Below, one piece after another: positions 49,800 through 61,986 of a stretch of 64,000 nucleotides of DNA (within the stretch, counting starts at the first letter, position 1; every line of letters starts with the position of its first letter). The stretch lies in contig NC_081544.1 of assembly GCF_901000735.1 (NCBI RefSeq), positions 9,859,608 to 9,923,607 on the forward strand. Direction: 5' to 3'. The translations under genes were made by a program, and so were the position numbers. Source of the stretch: Corylus avellana (taxonomy: Eukaryota; Streptophyta; Magnoliopsida; Fagales; Betulaceae). The notes below the pieces were generated by a model. That model did not search any database, had not been told where the DNA came from, and worked only from the letters and a program-made list of their open reading frames with translations.

Positions 49800-50799
49800 G
49801 CAATATGAGAATCATGTCATAGTTCAAACCGTATGGTCTATCCGAGATATTACCCATTCTCAGCAAGGTTGGCGCTGTCCTAGGCGACCCGAAATACAAT
49901 ATTGGCGCCTCAGATATTGCATGCTACCGTCTATAACACTAGCATCCCAAACAAGTCTGACCTCGGGTGGTCTACGCTACTAACGATGTACATCATGTAC
50001 TGACTCACCAATCAAACATGGTTGCACTGGTCATGAACAACCATTGGATCTAAGGCCCATATGTTTCACACTTTTGATTATAGAGTTAACTTTTATAGTA
50101 AGTGAACTACCAATTAAAACGAAAGATAACGCAAACACAAAATAATCATGCACATCAGAAATTAAAACATCACAACCACAACACCAAAACTTTTTAACGA
50201 AGTGAAAAACCCTTTGAACCAGTTAATGGGAAAAACCACTCTAGAGTAGTCAAACTCGGGAAATCACTATACGAATGTTCAGATTGCTAACAGTAGAAAA
50301 TACTCACAAACCCTTGTGAATCTCTAGATTCTTTAAGTACAACAAGCTCACTTGCTTGTTTCCTAGCCGACCATCTTCATGGAGCGCATTTCTTTACAGA
50401 CCCTTCGGTAGACTTCTTGACGGTTGTAGAACAAGCATAGTTGTAGATTGTGGAACAACGATCAACACATCAAGAGAAAGGACAGCATGAAGTTTTCACC
50501 ACGCCCACTCTTGGAAACCAACTCACGAGAACTTACAGCTCGGAGGAAAACCTTTGAGACTATCGAGAAAAATACCGAAAAAATATGCTTTGAATAGTAA
50601 TAGGAAAAAAGATTTTATAAGGAAGAATTTTTACTTACAACATCTTAATGTGACTCATTTCGCGTTAAGACGTGATGAACAAAATACACAGATTTGAGAT
50701 CTAGAAATGTAGTCTTAACGGGAAAGGAATCTCGTCATGACATGAAGAGTAAAATTAGCTCAACCTCGTCACAAGTCCGTCCTGACGAACCATCTAACG

Positions 50800-51110
50800 G
50801 GAGAACATGGCGCTCGTTCTTCAGTCACGTTATGTGTCCCGTCTTGATGATCCATCTGATAAGAAACCAGGGAGCTCATTCTTCAGTCACATCATGTAAT
50901 TGTCTTGACGATGAATTTGATGAGAAAACAGTAAGCACATCTCTAGGTGCCGTCACAAACCCTTCATGACTTGCCATCTGACGAGAAAACAGTAAGCACA
51001 TCTCCAAGTGCTGTCACAAGCCCGTCATGACTTGCCTTTTGACGAGAAAATAGTGAGTACTCATTTAGGTGCCGTCACGAGCCTGCCATGACGCCCATCT
51101 GACGGAAAAC
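50800..51110. repeat. 61-bp minisatellite
   Basis: GAGAAAACAGTAAGCACATC-type units start at 50922, 50983 and 51044 (61-bp steps), with weaker units before and after. Each contains GTGCCGTCACRA and CATGACTTGCC. Confidence 0.8.
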
Positions 51111-51473
51111 CAGAAAGTTGCCAATATGCTCATAATCTTCCACACTTAACCCATGGTTTTAAACAGCAAATTTAATCATAGGACATTTGCATTGAATACA
51201 GGCAAACTAAAGCCTAACAAAGCCAATAACTACAAGTTTAAACCTCTAACTAAACTATAAAAAACACTTAAACAACATAATAATTAAGTAAGGAATGGGT
51301 TAAATGAAGAATATTACCTCCTTAAAGCAAAACCTCAAAGAAATCTCTCATTCTCTTCTTAAAAAGAGGTTTCACAAGGCAACATGCGCTGAATGAGGCT
51401 TAGGGGTCAAATGGAGGAGGGGTAAATATAGGGTTGGAAAAGCTGAGGACACAACTTTCTCAATTCTGCAGAT

Positions 51474-51650
51474 GGTTGAACATTCAGTGGTCTAGGGTCA
51501 AACGTTCAGTGTACTTATCCAACGGTTCTAGGGTTGCAGGTTGAACATTCGGTGGTCGCCAGTCAAACATTCAGTATACTATTACCCAATGGTTCTAATG
51601 TTGCAGGTCGAACGTTTGGAGGTCCAGTGTCAAATGTTCGGTCAAAACCA
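51474..51650. repeat. 65-67 bp tandem repeat
   Basis: Units start GGTTGAACATTC at 51474, 51539 and (as GGTCGAACGTTT) 51606, each with a GGTTCTARKGTTGCAG end. Confidence 0.8.
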
Positions 51651-52766
51651 AAAGTTCAAAAATTTTTATTTTCAATGAACCTTAATGAATGTAATAAACT
51701 CGTTAACCCTCCCACTTAAGCTAATTACAACCTAGTAATAACTCGGGGCACTACACACCGTCAAGACAATCATCTACCATTGAAACGTTTTCCCTGTCAA
51801 GACGGTTCTTGGACAATTAGGACAAAGACAGAAACTCCTAATTCTGAAAAATCCTACTCTTTTGCCATTTAACAAGTTCTTAAGGCTTAAAAAGGCTTTC
51901 TTTTACTAATCTAGACATTAAACACAACCAAATATGAAGCTCAAACACTAAAGTCTCAATCTTTATCCCAAAATCAAACATTTTTTGTACCCAAAACCAA
52001 AACTTTCTTTAATAACACTCCAAAAATCCAAGGATCTACACCACAATACCGTTTAAGTTAGAGATTTACTCTTATACAATCATGCATTCACAATAGAACG
52101 CATTATTGACAAAACTCAACCCTCTAATTCTAAAGTCCCCAACTTTCATCACAAAAACTCAGCTTTTACATTCCAAAACACACTCATACACGCGAAAATA
52201 AATTCATCATAGCATCTAAAGACAACATTAAAAACAAAATATAAATGAGATTGACTTCACGAGAAAGTGAGCAAAAAGTTGCTGAATTGGATTATTTCTT
52301 GCACATACCAATTGAAGTATTTTGAAAAATAAAGCCAAGGGAAGAGGTGTGTGGCCTGCCCACTAGAAGATTTGAGCTTAAACAAAAAAGAAATATCCAT
52401 CTTCCTTTTCCTCTCTCACTTTATCTCTTTCAAGAGGCTAGGGTGCACCCCAAATGGTGCCTTAGGGTTCATAATGGGGTTTTGAAAGACCCCCTACTTC
52501 ATCTTTGTAGTATTGACATTATCTAGTTCGCATGTAGACTATCACCATTTGAACGGTCTTTAGACGATTCAGATGATGACCGAACCTCTTTATTGTTTTT
52601 TTGTTACCTACTGTTTATGCAGATTTCGTATAAAATTACTCTTATGTGTTTAAAATCCTATTTTCACCCCATTTTGGAATTTATAACTAATCTAACTTGC
52701 CTCTATTATAAACACTTAAGTACTAATTAGGTTGTCTTTGATCCTAATTCAGTGCGAGGTATTACA

Positions 52767-53522
52767 CTTATGTTGTCACCAAACAAAAGAATATAAAAAT
52801 CATTCCCTACATGATTCTTGTATTCTTAGTAACAATCCTTCCTATACCTAAGAAATTACGATTACAGTATACCGAATATAGCTTAATAGTTGGTTAGAGA
52901 ACCATGACTCAAAAAACTCTTAGGACATGCTTGGGATTATGTCAAAGAGCTTACAAAATATTTTTAGTATCTCAAATCTAGTTTGTTTAATAAAAGACTA
53001 AGGTTATGTTTGTTAATATTTTTTTTTTGTCTTTCGGTTTGTGTTCTCAAAACAAAAACATTAACAAACAAACCAAAACACAAAATACTTCTAAAAACAC
53101 AAAAATAATTGTCACATTTATGTTACATAATAATATTTTTTTGAACAAAAAACAAAATATACTTTAACAAACATGCACTAATCTCTTGCTTGGAAAACTT
53201 TTTGAGAAGTGTTTTCACTTTTCAAACACTGAAAAACACTTTTCAGACAGTAGATACCAAATGGATTTTCATATATGGCGGTTACTACTAACACACTTTT
53301 CAAAATGAATTCCAAAACACTTTTTGCAAAACATATCACACCTTTATATAGGAATGTTTTGAAAACACTTATTCATTTTTCAGGTGTGGAGGCTGCCTTG
53401 TTACTTATACTTTTATTTTTCTAGGTGAAGGTTGGCCTCCAAGGGTGGAAGCTACCGGATTTGTGTGGCGACCACCATGGGGGCTTCTGAGCTGCCAAGT
53501 GGTTGATTTGCTTGGCAGCCTC
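52767..53522. other. Non-coding interval
   Basis: No gene recognised. It includes a short AT-rich segment with inverted ends (about 52995-53170, TTTGTTAA/TTAACAAA) that may be a MITE. A GC-richer stretch (53440-53522) follows a splice-acceptor-like TTTTTCTAG and adjoins the copia LTR. Confidence 0.5.
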
Positions 53523-53745
53523 TGTAGAAGAAATAGAAGAGAAAGGACTGAAAACTCACATTTGGTGTGTCGTATTTTTCATTATTTATTGATAGATTAC
53601 AATATTAGAATTAGTATAACAGATCTTAAGGAAATCTGTACAATTGATAGGCAGACAATCATGGGATTCTAATCAAGGGATTCTAATTGAGGAGAGGATT
53701 ATGGGATTGAGGAGAAAATCCAGAGATTATGTGTTATTTCTTTCA
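53523..53745 (-). repeat. 3' LTR of the copia element
   Basis: On the minus strand it starts TGAAAGAAATAAC directly after a G-rich tract (GCGGGGGCG, 53746-53754) and ends CTTCTACA; 223 bp with TG...CA ends. Short LTRs are usual in the Ale/Retrofit copia lineage. Confidence 0.75.
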
Positions 53746-55962
53746 CGCCCCCGCAACCGTTCACATGTGAGTCCTTTGCTAAAGATGTCTACTAATTGGT
53801 TCGCGGAGGAAACATAACGAACATGGAGAGCACCACAGGCAAGAACCTCTCGGATAAAATGATAATCAACTTCAATATGGCAGGTTTTGGCATGAAAGAC
53901 TGGGTTAGAGGCGATATGTAGTGCGGAAATATTGTCATAGAATATACGTGGTGGAGTATGAAAGGGAATTCCCAGTTCACGAAAGAGATAACCAAACCAT
54001 CGTAATTCCACAGTAGTAGTAGCAACTGCTCGATATTCTGCTTCCGCACTAGATTGTGACATAGTGGATTGCTTCTTGGCAATCCATGTGATAGGATTGG
54101 GACCAAGGAAGATACAAGAACCTATGGTGGATCGATGATCATCCAAGGAGCCGGCCCAATCTGAATCAGAGAAGGATGTGAGGATGTAGCCATTAGAGGA
54201 ATGAAAGGAGAGACCATGCTCTATGGTGCCTTTGACATAGCGATAGATTCGCTTAACAGCTTGGAGATGAGAGGTTCGTGGATGGTGCATGAACTAACAA
54301 ACTTGGTTGGCTGCGAATGCAATGTTTGGTCTAGAAAGGGTAAGATATTGTAGTCCGCCAACCATGCTACGTTACAAGGTAGGATCATCCAAGGCTTCAT
54401 GGTCGAGGAGGGAGAGGAAAAATGCTGAAGGAAAGTGGGGTGGGGTATGGTTTGCAAGACAATATGTTAAACTTAGATAACAAAATAGTAGCATGCCGAG
54501 ATTGTGAGAGATGGAAAGTGGTAGCATTTTGAGTTACTTCCATCCTGAGAAAATATCCATGATCACCCACTTGACAATTGTCGAAGTTGGAGCAAAGTGT
54601 CTCAATAAAGCCTTCAACAATAGATAAATTAGTACCAGTGATAATTAAATCATCAACATAAACCAATAAGTAGATGGAGTGAGCAGAAGAGTGTCGGATA
54701 AAGAGAGAAGCATCAGATTGACTATTGAAGAAACCATTGTTGAGTAAAAGGGAATGAAGATGATGAAACCACGTATGAGGGGCTTGCTTGAGTCCATAAA
54801 GAGCTCGATGAAGCTTGCATACATGATGTGGTTGAAGAGGATCAGAGAACCCAAATGGTTTTTTCATTTAGACTTCTTCCTGTAGAAAACCATTCAAGAA
54901 GGCATTGCGAACATCAATCTATTTGAGAGGCCAATTACATGAAAGAGCAAGTGCCAGGACAATTCAAATAGCTGAGGGTTTTATCACAGAGCTAAAGGTT
55001 TCATCATAGTCCAATCCTTCTTTCTGGTTATACCCTTTGGCCAGTAAGCAGGCTTTGTAGCACTCAACGGAGCCATCATCCTATTGCTTGATTTTGAAGA
55101 CCCATCGATAGCCAACTACATTCATTGAGGATGTGGTAGGTACAAGAGACCAAGTGTGATTGTGGAGAAGAGTGCATATTCTTCTTGCATGGCAAGTCGC
55201 CAATGAGGAAATTGAGAGGCTTGAGTATAGGAGGTGGGTTGACTGTCTAGAGGATCAGTAAGGTGGGTGGTCATGGCATGGGGTAAGTGATAAGGGGATG
55301 TTCCATAAACAAGTGTGTTAATGCTTTTGCACTTCCTTGGTGGCGGGGAAGAACTAGGAAGGGAGGGGGATTTGGTGGTGGAAAAGGAGGGTGACTCTTG
55401 AGGCTCAGGAAGGGAGGTGGCTGCGACAAGAAGAGAGGGTGGTTCAGCAGCATCAGATGATTCTAGTGGAGATGGCGGAGTGGGGGGAGTCAGAGATGGA
55501 GATATTGGTGTGTTTGAAGGTCCAGCAGCAGCAGGTGATTCTGATGGAGATGGTAGAGTCTGAGGAGTCAGAGAGGGAGATATTGGCGTGTTTGAAGTAG
55601 TGGGCACAAGTTGTAGAGTAGCTGGCCTAGACCGTGGAGGTGAAGGCACTTGGGAAGATGATGAGACTGCTTGGGCCTTGTACGGGATGTGGGACTCGTC
55701 AAATGTAACATACTGAGAGATGTAAAATTGGCTGGTAAGAAGGTCCATGTAACGGCACCCTTTGTGATTATTGTCATAGCCAAGAAACACACATTTGGTA
55801 GACTTAGGCAGCAGCTTGTGTCGATTATAGGGCACCAAATGAGGAAAGCAGGTGCAACCAAAAAATTTGAGAAATTGATAATCAGGAGGTCTATGTAAGA
55901 GTTTCTCATATGGAGATACATGTTGAAGTTGTGCCATGGAGATACATGATGAACCCTGTGAA
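53727..55962 (-). pseudogene. Ty1-copia pol remnant (integrase end, RT, RNase H)
   Basis: On the minus strand, in copia order: the integrase C-terminal part (about 55960-55700; VSPYEKLLHRPPDYQFLKFF, GCTCFPHLVPYN, KCVFLGYD), a low-complexity serine/proline linker, reverse transcriptase (about 55120-54397; ALYGLKQAPHTWF, catalytic YVDDLIITG), and RNase H (54290-53727; SDSDWAGSLDDHRSTIG, SSAEAEYRAVA, HIEVDYHFIRE). Several in-frame stops and shifts occur (for example before MKKPFGF near 54865 and between RT and RNase H), so it is dead. Gag, protease and most of integrase are missing: the element is cut at about 55962 where a gypsy LTR begins. Confidence 0.9.
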
Positions 55963-56486
55963 TGTTGTGATGCCCGAAGAATCACCTAACTACAAAATAG
56001 TAAGAAAAGGATCAAAGCTGCCGGTGTTGGCCGATGGGGAATAGCTCCGATGCCTAAATCAATCATTGTGTTTAAGAGAAATATAACTTTGAGAATGATA
56101 GATGTGATGAAGAGAATAGAGGATATCCGATTATGGAAAAAGAGTAGTTACCAAAACCTGAGATGAGACCTCCTTTTATAGGCATCAGATAGTAGCTACT
56201 TATCTGGCATTGTGGTCCTACCGAGGATCCACGTGTCATGTATTGTGTTGATGAATAGTAAGAGAATGCCACGTAAGTGAATCAAGCCTCCCAAGGGTAA
56301 CCTTTGGGAGTATATGTTAGACTCGGTTTACTGAGCCTTTGAACTGAGCGTTGTGTATCGAACTTAGGTGGGTATAAGATTACGGAGCTTAAGTTCAGTA
56401 AACATGTGTAAATAATTGAGCTTGTATTGTGGGCCGAATGATTGTTTTACTGGGCTTAGTATGGCTGATCCATGATCCAATAGTTA
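55963..56486 (-). repeat. LTR of the Ty3-gypsy element
   Basis: On the minus strand a G-rich polypurine tract (AAATTGGGGGG, 56487-56497) leads into about 520 bp ending ...CATCACAACA. A TATA box (CCTATAAAAGG) lies at about 56167-56185. The right boundary reads TAACTATTGG rather than TG, perhaps by mutation, so ends are approximate. Since pol (63412 onward) reads toward it, this is the 3' LTR. Confidence 0.65.
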
Positions 56487-56497
56487 CCCCCCAATTT

Positions 56498-57171
56498 CCT
56501 AGTTTGAAAGACTATGGAAATTTCATATTTTTTAGAATGGGTCAGTTTTCATAAGTTCGGCCTTGTCTTCGGTAAAACAAGGTGAGTTGGCTCTCAAAAT
56601 TCAAATTTCAGAACTTTTGAATTTTGAAAGGGAATATTTGGAGCGATAAACGATTTACCTCCCCCCTTTTTAAACTAGGTGTCGAGCTTCTTGCGGTTAA
56701 AAAATCAAGCAACCACGTGTCACCATCTGCACAAGGGGTAAGAATTAAATGACACGCCTTCTCGAGGAACCCTAACCACTAGGGTTTTAAATGCACCGCT
56801 TGCGTTTCACCTTCCCGAAGCCTTTTTAAACCGTTTTCACCTTCGTTCAGCCCCCATTTTCATTCCAATAGAAGCCATTGTTGCTCTTCTTCAAGTTTTT
56901 GTTTGAGTTTTTACAACTGGCGCTCTTTCATTCGGATTGCTCTTCTCAGTACTATTTCTTAAGAGTAGTCTATTTCAGAACTGCGGTTGAGTTTGTCCCT
57001 TCTGCCGAACCTTTTGTCCATCCAAACTGCCCAATACTCCACTATTTAGATTTTCTTCTTCCTTTGATTGAACCATCGGTTGGTCATCTTCGTTTAAGTG
57101 TTACCCATCTTCTAATTCGGCAAGGTTATCCTTTTATTCCTCGTCAATTAGTTCCCTAATTTCAATACCTG
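56498..57171. other. Leader region of the antisense gene
   Basis: Between the polypurine tract and the first ATG. CTTTTTAAACC near 56820 followed by a pyrimidine-rich stretch could be a promoter and leader for the plus-strand gene. The frame at 56878-57159 has no family resemblance. Confidence 0.4.
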
Positions 57172-58271
57172 ATGAGTCGTAGAGGTGGTGCTGGTCCCAG
57201 TGTGTTGGGTAATTCATACCCAGCTGCATGGGAGGTAATCTTATCAGATAAAGATGAACCTAAAGTTTGTCAAACCTGTCACATCCCTGATTCGATACAG
57301 CTACGTTTTGATAATAAAGGAACTGGAGTGGTGGTTGATGTTGATAGAAATGAAGTTTGTGTTTATATGGATATGTTTCGGATAGGTTTGACATTACCTT
57401 TTCTGAGGATAGTCCGTGAACTATTGAGCTACATTTGAATAGCTCCTCATCAAGTTATGCCAAATGGTTGGAGAACCTTCTTTGCTTGTATAATTGTCTG
57501 GCCAGGGATCCTTGGGGCAGAACACCCTCTTACTGCAATGGAGTTTCTGAAGGAATACCGACTGTCAAAGGGTCCTAGAACCGACCATTTGTTGACCTTT
57601 CAAACTCGGAAAAGATTAAAGCTTCTCACCTTCAGGAGCACTTATACCAGCAACAAAGGGTGGAAAGATGAATTTTTCATTGTTCAAGGTGACTAGGAAT
57701 TTGCACCTTTAGAAGTAATCAGAGATCTGAGTGTCCCTCGGGAAACCATTGCCCTTTCAAATCGAGGTATAAACTGAACATTGTATTACTTGTTTTTCTT
57801 TTTTCTTTTTGCAGAAAAGCTAATCTTAACTTGTTTTATTTTCAGGTCAACAAGAACCTTCTTTAACTAGAGAAAAGGCGAGGCGAGTGAGGCAAGTTCT
57901 GGATTATACTGAACTACATCCATTGGAGATGGATTATGATGCTATTATGACTGAGGAGAATAAGAGGCTATACTTGTGGACCCCACACGGAGATTAGTAG
58001 AAGCTGCTCCACCGAGGATGTCATCTACTGAGGCTTCGAGAAGATCAACTGCCGAGTCTATCGAGCCTCTGAGGAAAAGAACTAATAGAGTTGAAGAGCC
58101 TTCTAAAGGAAAAAGGCAAAAGGAATGTTGGAGATGCCTTCCCGAAGAAATCTTCGGCAAGACTTCCAATTGCTGCTAGAGTTTCTCTGGTGATTGCTGA
58201 TGAGCCTGAAGATCCTAATATTTCACTTCTAAAGAAGAAAAAGAAGAAAACAAAGAAAACCGAGGGTGGCT

Positions 58272-59481
58272 TATTGTGCAAATATCTACCTAAATTAATA
58301 GGCAAATAATTGTACATTTTACCCATAAGTGCACAAGGTCAATATAGTAGTATATGATGCAAGTACGGGGTCAATCCCAGGAGGATTGCTAAATTTTGCT
58401 TAAAATAAATTCCTTAAATAAAAAAAAACAAAGATTAATTTTGATTTGATAATAATAAAAGGTAGGGCTTTGATATCCACCACAAATCATGCTTACATAA
58501 TATATCAATATGCCAATTCTTTGATCATGTTATGAATACTTAATGTTTATCAACTAAGGACATGGGTGTATACTCTAACTCTTTTATTTCTTAAAGGATT
58601 TAGCATGGGTGTATACTAAGTTGTTCTTTAAGAAAGCATGATTCTATGAAAATCGACAAACACATGGAACCTAGGGCATGGGTGTATACTCTCGGTTTTT
58701 CATGTTGATTAACTCAAGAACTCGGTGTGGATTTTTTTTGTTACTTTTATTAAATATCACAACATGATCATCACAAAGACGCAAATATTGAATATTAAAT
58801 AAACATAACTAGGGCTTCAATCTAGCCCTACTAAGTAAATTAGTTACACATAAGTTTGATGTTAAACATCTTCATAAAATAAAAATAGAAAATAAAAGAA
58901 TAAACCTGAAACTTGAACTTGAAGAGCTCCAATTCTTCTCCTTGGAAATTATCTGTCTAGTCTGGAGGTTTAAGGGTCTATTTATAAGCCTTAGGAATAC
59001 TCTAGAAACCCTAAAAAATGTAGGGTTTAAGCCCTAGTCTGTACAAAGCTAGAAAACCCTAAAAATCACACTTTCCATATGAAGGCTGGCGGCTGGCTTG
59101 CTCTTCACGCACGGGTGCGCTCGATTGCAGCCAGTGTGCGATCAATCGCAGGTATGTGATCAATCTTTCGTGCTGGCGGTCGATCAATGGTGCGATCGAG
59201 GCTTCCTCTGGTGCGCATGACCACACGCTTTGCGCTCGTGGTCTTCGCCTGTAGTGTGCTCGATTGTAGCCCCCCTGCGATCAATCACACTACCAAAGCC
59301 TCCAATTTTCCCAAAATAGCTCTTTCATGCTCAAAACTTCCAAAATTGCTTCCTTGTCTTCCAACAACCTACAAAAACAAAGAAAACACATAAAAGAACA
59401 AAAATGGCATAAATTATTCAAAACTAAAGGATTAACAAATGTAAGTTAAGGGCTAAAATATGAATATTTTAGCACTTAACA
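58272..59481 (-). mobile_element. Solo LTR-like insertion (1.2-kb family) in the antisense gene
   Basis: 1210 bp flanked by the exact 5-bp duplication TGGCT (58267-58271 and 59482-59486). Read on the minus strand it starts TGTTAAGTGC and ends GCACAATA. A GGTTGTTGGAAG block, a cluster of GATCGCAC/GAGCGCAC words (59100-59290 on the plus strand) and TATAAATAGACC link it to the family at 13952-15150. The interrupted peptide (KKTKKTEGG | KKTVTPVID) would be continuous without it. Confidence 0.75.
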
Positions 59482-60665
59482 TGGCTAAAAAACAGTGACG
59501 CCAGTTATTGATTTGGAGCCATAGGGGCTTGAGATAAACTCGGGATTAGAAGCTGTGGGAGCAGTATCTGATGTTCTCCCTGAAGAAGAAGGAACTAGGA
59601 CAACATGTGATTCGGGAGCAGGTGGAAAGAGGACTGTCCCTGAAGTAAAAGCACCTGCTCCGCATGTTAGAGCATATTCTAATGTTCTCGGTGGCATTAG
59701 GAAGTTTCTGGGCACAAAAGACACATCAGTTCAAGATGTCCTTCTTGAAAACCGACCTTCCCGATCATCTTCCCTTACACCAACAAGGATCGAGCTTCCT
59801 TCTTCTGCGGCATTTAAAGTTGAACCACTCTCTGTTGTGCCTCTTTCCTCAACTCCTACTGAAGCTGTGCACCTGAGTGCTTCTGATTCTGAAGAAGGAA
59901 GCCCTGTAGATGTAGGTTGTATCCTCAGGGATCTTGCTTCAAGGATGCCAATGATAGAACCACTTGCAATGATCCTCCCAGGGCAAATTGAAGTGGAAAG
60001 TTCATCTGTGCATCCTGAGGTTGCTAGCACTGATCCTGTAGTTTCTAAATTTACAGCTGCTAGACTTGTAGCCGAGGAACCTGTGATTGCTGAACCTTTG
60101 GTTACCAAACCTGCTGATAATATGCTAGTAATGACAGAATCTATAATTGCTGAGCATACAATTGCTGAGAACGTGACTGCTGAATGTGAGGTAACTGAAG
60201 CTGCAGTTATCGAACAATTGGGTGCTGAACTTGTAGTAGCAGCCAGTGGACTTGAAGAGGATGATTTTAATTTTCCAACTGGTAGTGAGTCAGTTAACCC
60301 TAAAGAATCATCTCAACTGCCAAGAAATAACCCAACTGGTGGGGAATCAATTAACCTTGAGGAACTAACTCAGTTGCCAAGAAATAACCCAGTTGGTAAT
60401 AATGCACAGAATCCTGCCGAGACTTCACAAGCAGCTGGTTCCTCGATAAACCGTACACTTGAGCTAATCACTTGGACATTCGGGGACCCTCTTTCTTGGT
60501 TGGATGACTACTGGTTTGGCAATCCCTGTGTTGCCTTGGCTGATTTAATCCAGGCTAACCATGCACCAAATATTAGCGCTCAATTCCCCAAGGAAGTAAT
60601 GGAGCACATGCTATACCACCAACTTGAGGTAAACATCCCTTTGTCTTTCTGAATTTTTGATTATA

Positions 60666-61050
60666 GGAAAAATTACAGTTTACCCCCCTAAAGTTGACAG
60701 TGTTTTTCAATTCGAACACCAAAGTTTCAATTTTTGCAATCCACCACCCCAAAGTTCCAAAATTTTGCAATTTGACCAATTGTATCGAAAACTTCACATA
60801 TTGCCCCTAATTTTTATTTTATTTTTTATAAAAACTTTTAAAAAAAATTCAGGGTGGCTAATCTGGCTATTTTTGCAGACCTAAATTTATTTATTTTTTC
60901 ATAAAAAATAAAAATTAGGGGCAATATGGAAATTTTGGGATAAGATTGGTCGAATTGAAAAAAATTGGAACTTTATAGGGGTGGATTGCAAAAAATGAAA
61001 CTTTGGTGTTTGAATTGAGCATGTTTTGAAGGGTAAATTGTAATTTTCCC
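60666..61050. mobile_element. MULE-type MITE in an intron of the antisense gene
   Basis: The ends are GGAAAAATTACAGTTTAC and its reverse complement (GTAAATTGTAATTTTCC). An exact 9-bp duplication TTGATTATA lies at 60657-60665 and 61051-61059. The core contains GGGTGGCTAATC. It is the same family as 15394-15833. Confidence 0.92.
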
Positions 61051-61374
61051 TTGATTATAATATTCTTATTCTGATAAACTTCTTTTCTTTGTAGGGATCA
61101 ATGCACAGCATGAACTACTATCTCCACTTCAGAAGGTCTGCTGAGAGTTCAGCTCTGGAAACCAAGAATGCAAAAAAGAGACTTGAAGATGCTGAGGCTA
61201 AAATTAAACGGCTACAAGAAATATCATCTCAGCATGAGAGTGAGCTTCTTCTTCCTGGAGAGCAAATAATCGAATTGGAGGCTCAATCCGTTTAGGCAAA
61301 TTCTCGGATCCGAGAATTAGAGACTGAGTTAGTTGCTGAAAAGGCCAAAAACGAGAGGTTGCTAACTGATTACT

Positions 61375-61986
61375 TGTAACATCCCACCCCAATGACACAC
61401 AATATTGTCGGCTTTTGGCTCCCCTCAAGCCAGACTTCCAGGAGGTCACCCATCCTGGTACTACTCCAGCAGAAGCATGCTTAACTGCGGAGTTCCGATG
61501 GGATCATGACCATCACGGCTTTAAAACGCGTTGTTGTCATGAAGGGTGTAGTATACATTTAAGCACATCCCCATCTCCATACCCAGACGATGTGGGACAT
61601 TGCAAGCACTCCCTCTTAGGACCCAGCGTCCTCGCTGGCGACCCTCATGGGATTAGCCGATTCTTGGCGTCCGCCCCAGCGAGCGCCCGCTAGCGACCTT
61701 CATGGGCTTGTGCAAGCTCCCCCCATCTTAGGCTGAGCATTGGCTCTGATACCATATGTAACATCTCACCCCAATGACACACAATATTGTTCGCTTTTGG
61801 CTCCCCTCGAACCAGACTTCCCAGGAGGTCACCCATCCTGGTACTACTCCAGCAGAAGCACGCTTAACTGCGGAGTTCTGATAGGATCATGACCATCATT
61901 GCTTTAAAATGCGTTGTTGTCATGAAGGGTGTAATATACATTTAAGCACATCCCATCTCCATACCCAGGCGATGTGGGACGTCACA
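61375..61986 (-). mobile_element. Cassandra TRIM retrotransposon
   Basis: 612 bp: LTRs at 61375-61604 and 61757-61986 (230 bp each), an exact 5-bp duplication TTACT (61370-61374 and 61987-61991), and a primer site TGGTATCAGAGCCA (minus strand, 61754-61741) for initiator tRNA-Met beside the 5' LTR. Each LTR carries a 5S-rRNA-like segment on the minus strand (for example GAACTCCGCAGTTAAGC and AGGATGGGTGACCTCCTGG), the hallmark of Cassandra, which has an RNA polymerase III promoter of 5S origin. It encodes no protein. It interrupts the coiled-coil exon of the antisense gene between LLTDY and TLEDEANQ. Confidence 0.95.
61807..61905 (-). promoter_or_regulatory. 5S-rRNA-derived pol III promoter region in the Cassandra 5' LTR
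   Basis: On the minus strand: ATCCTATCAGAACTCC, GCAGTTAAGCGTGCTT, GGAGTAGTACCAGGATGGG and GACCTCCTGGGAAGTC follow the order of plant 5S rRNA, including the internal control region. The matching segment in the other LTR is at about 61427-61510. Confidence 0.8.

Larger units (their letters stand above)
49799..52766 (-). mobile_element. Degenerate LTR sequences, probably large Ty3-gypsy LTRs
   Basis: No coding domain. Two minus-strand LTR-like starts are visible: TGTAGTGCCCCGAG at about 51755 and TGTAATACCTCGCAC at about 52766, both resembling the starts of Del/Tekay-type LTRs. A 61-bp minisatellite lies at about 50800-51110 and a 65-67 bp repeat at 51474-51650. Other ends are not defined; the part at 41322-42034 and perhaps 36916-37239 may belong to the same LTR, split by the insertions. 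Confidence 0.45.

Noticed and set aside
55391..55600. Plus-strand frames over the copia region
   Set aside because: They are antisense shadows of the serine/proline-rich linker of copia pol.
61427..61510. 5S rRNA gene
   Set aside because: The 5S similarity is partial, occurs in both 230-bp repeats and sits inside a complete TRIM, so it is Cassandra LTR, not a functional 5S gene.
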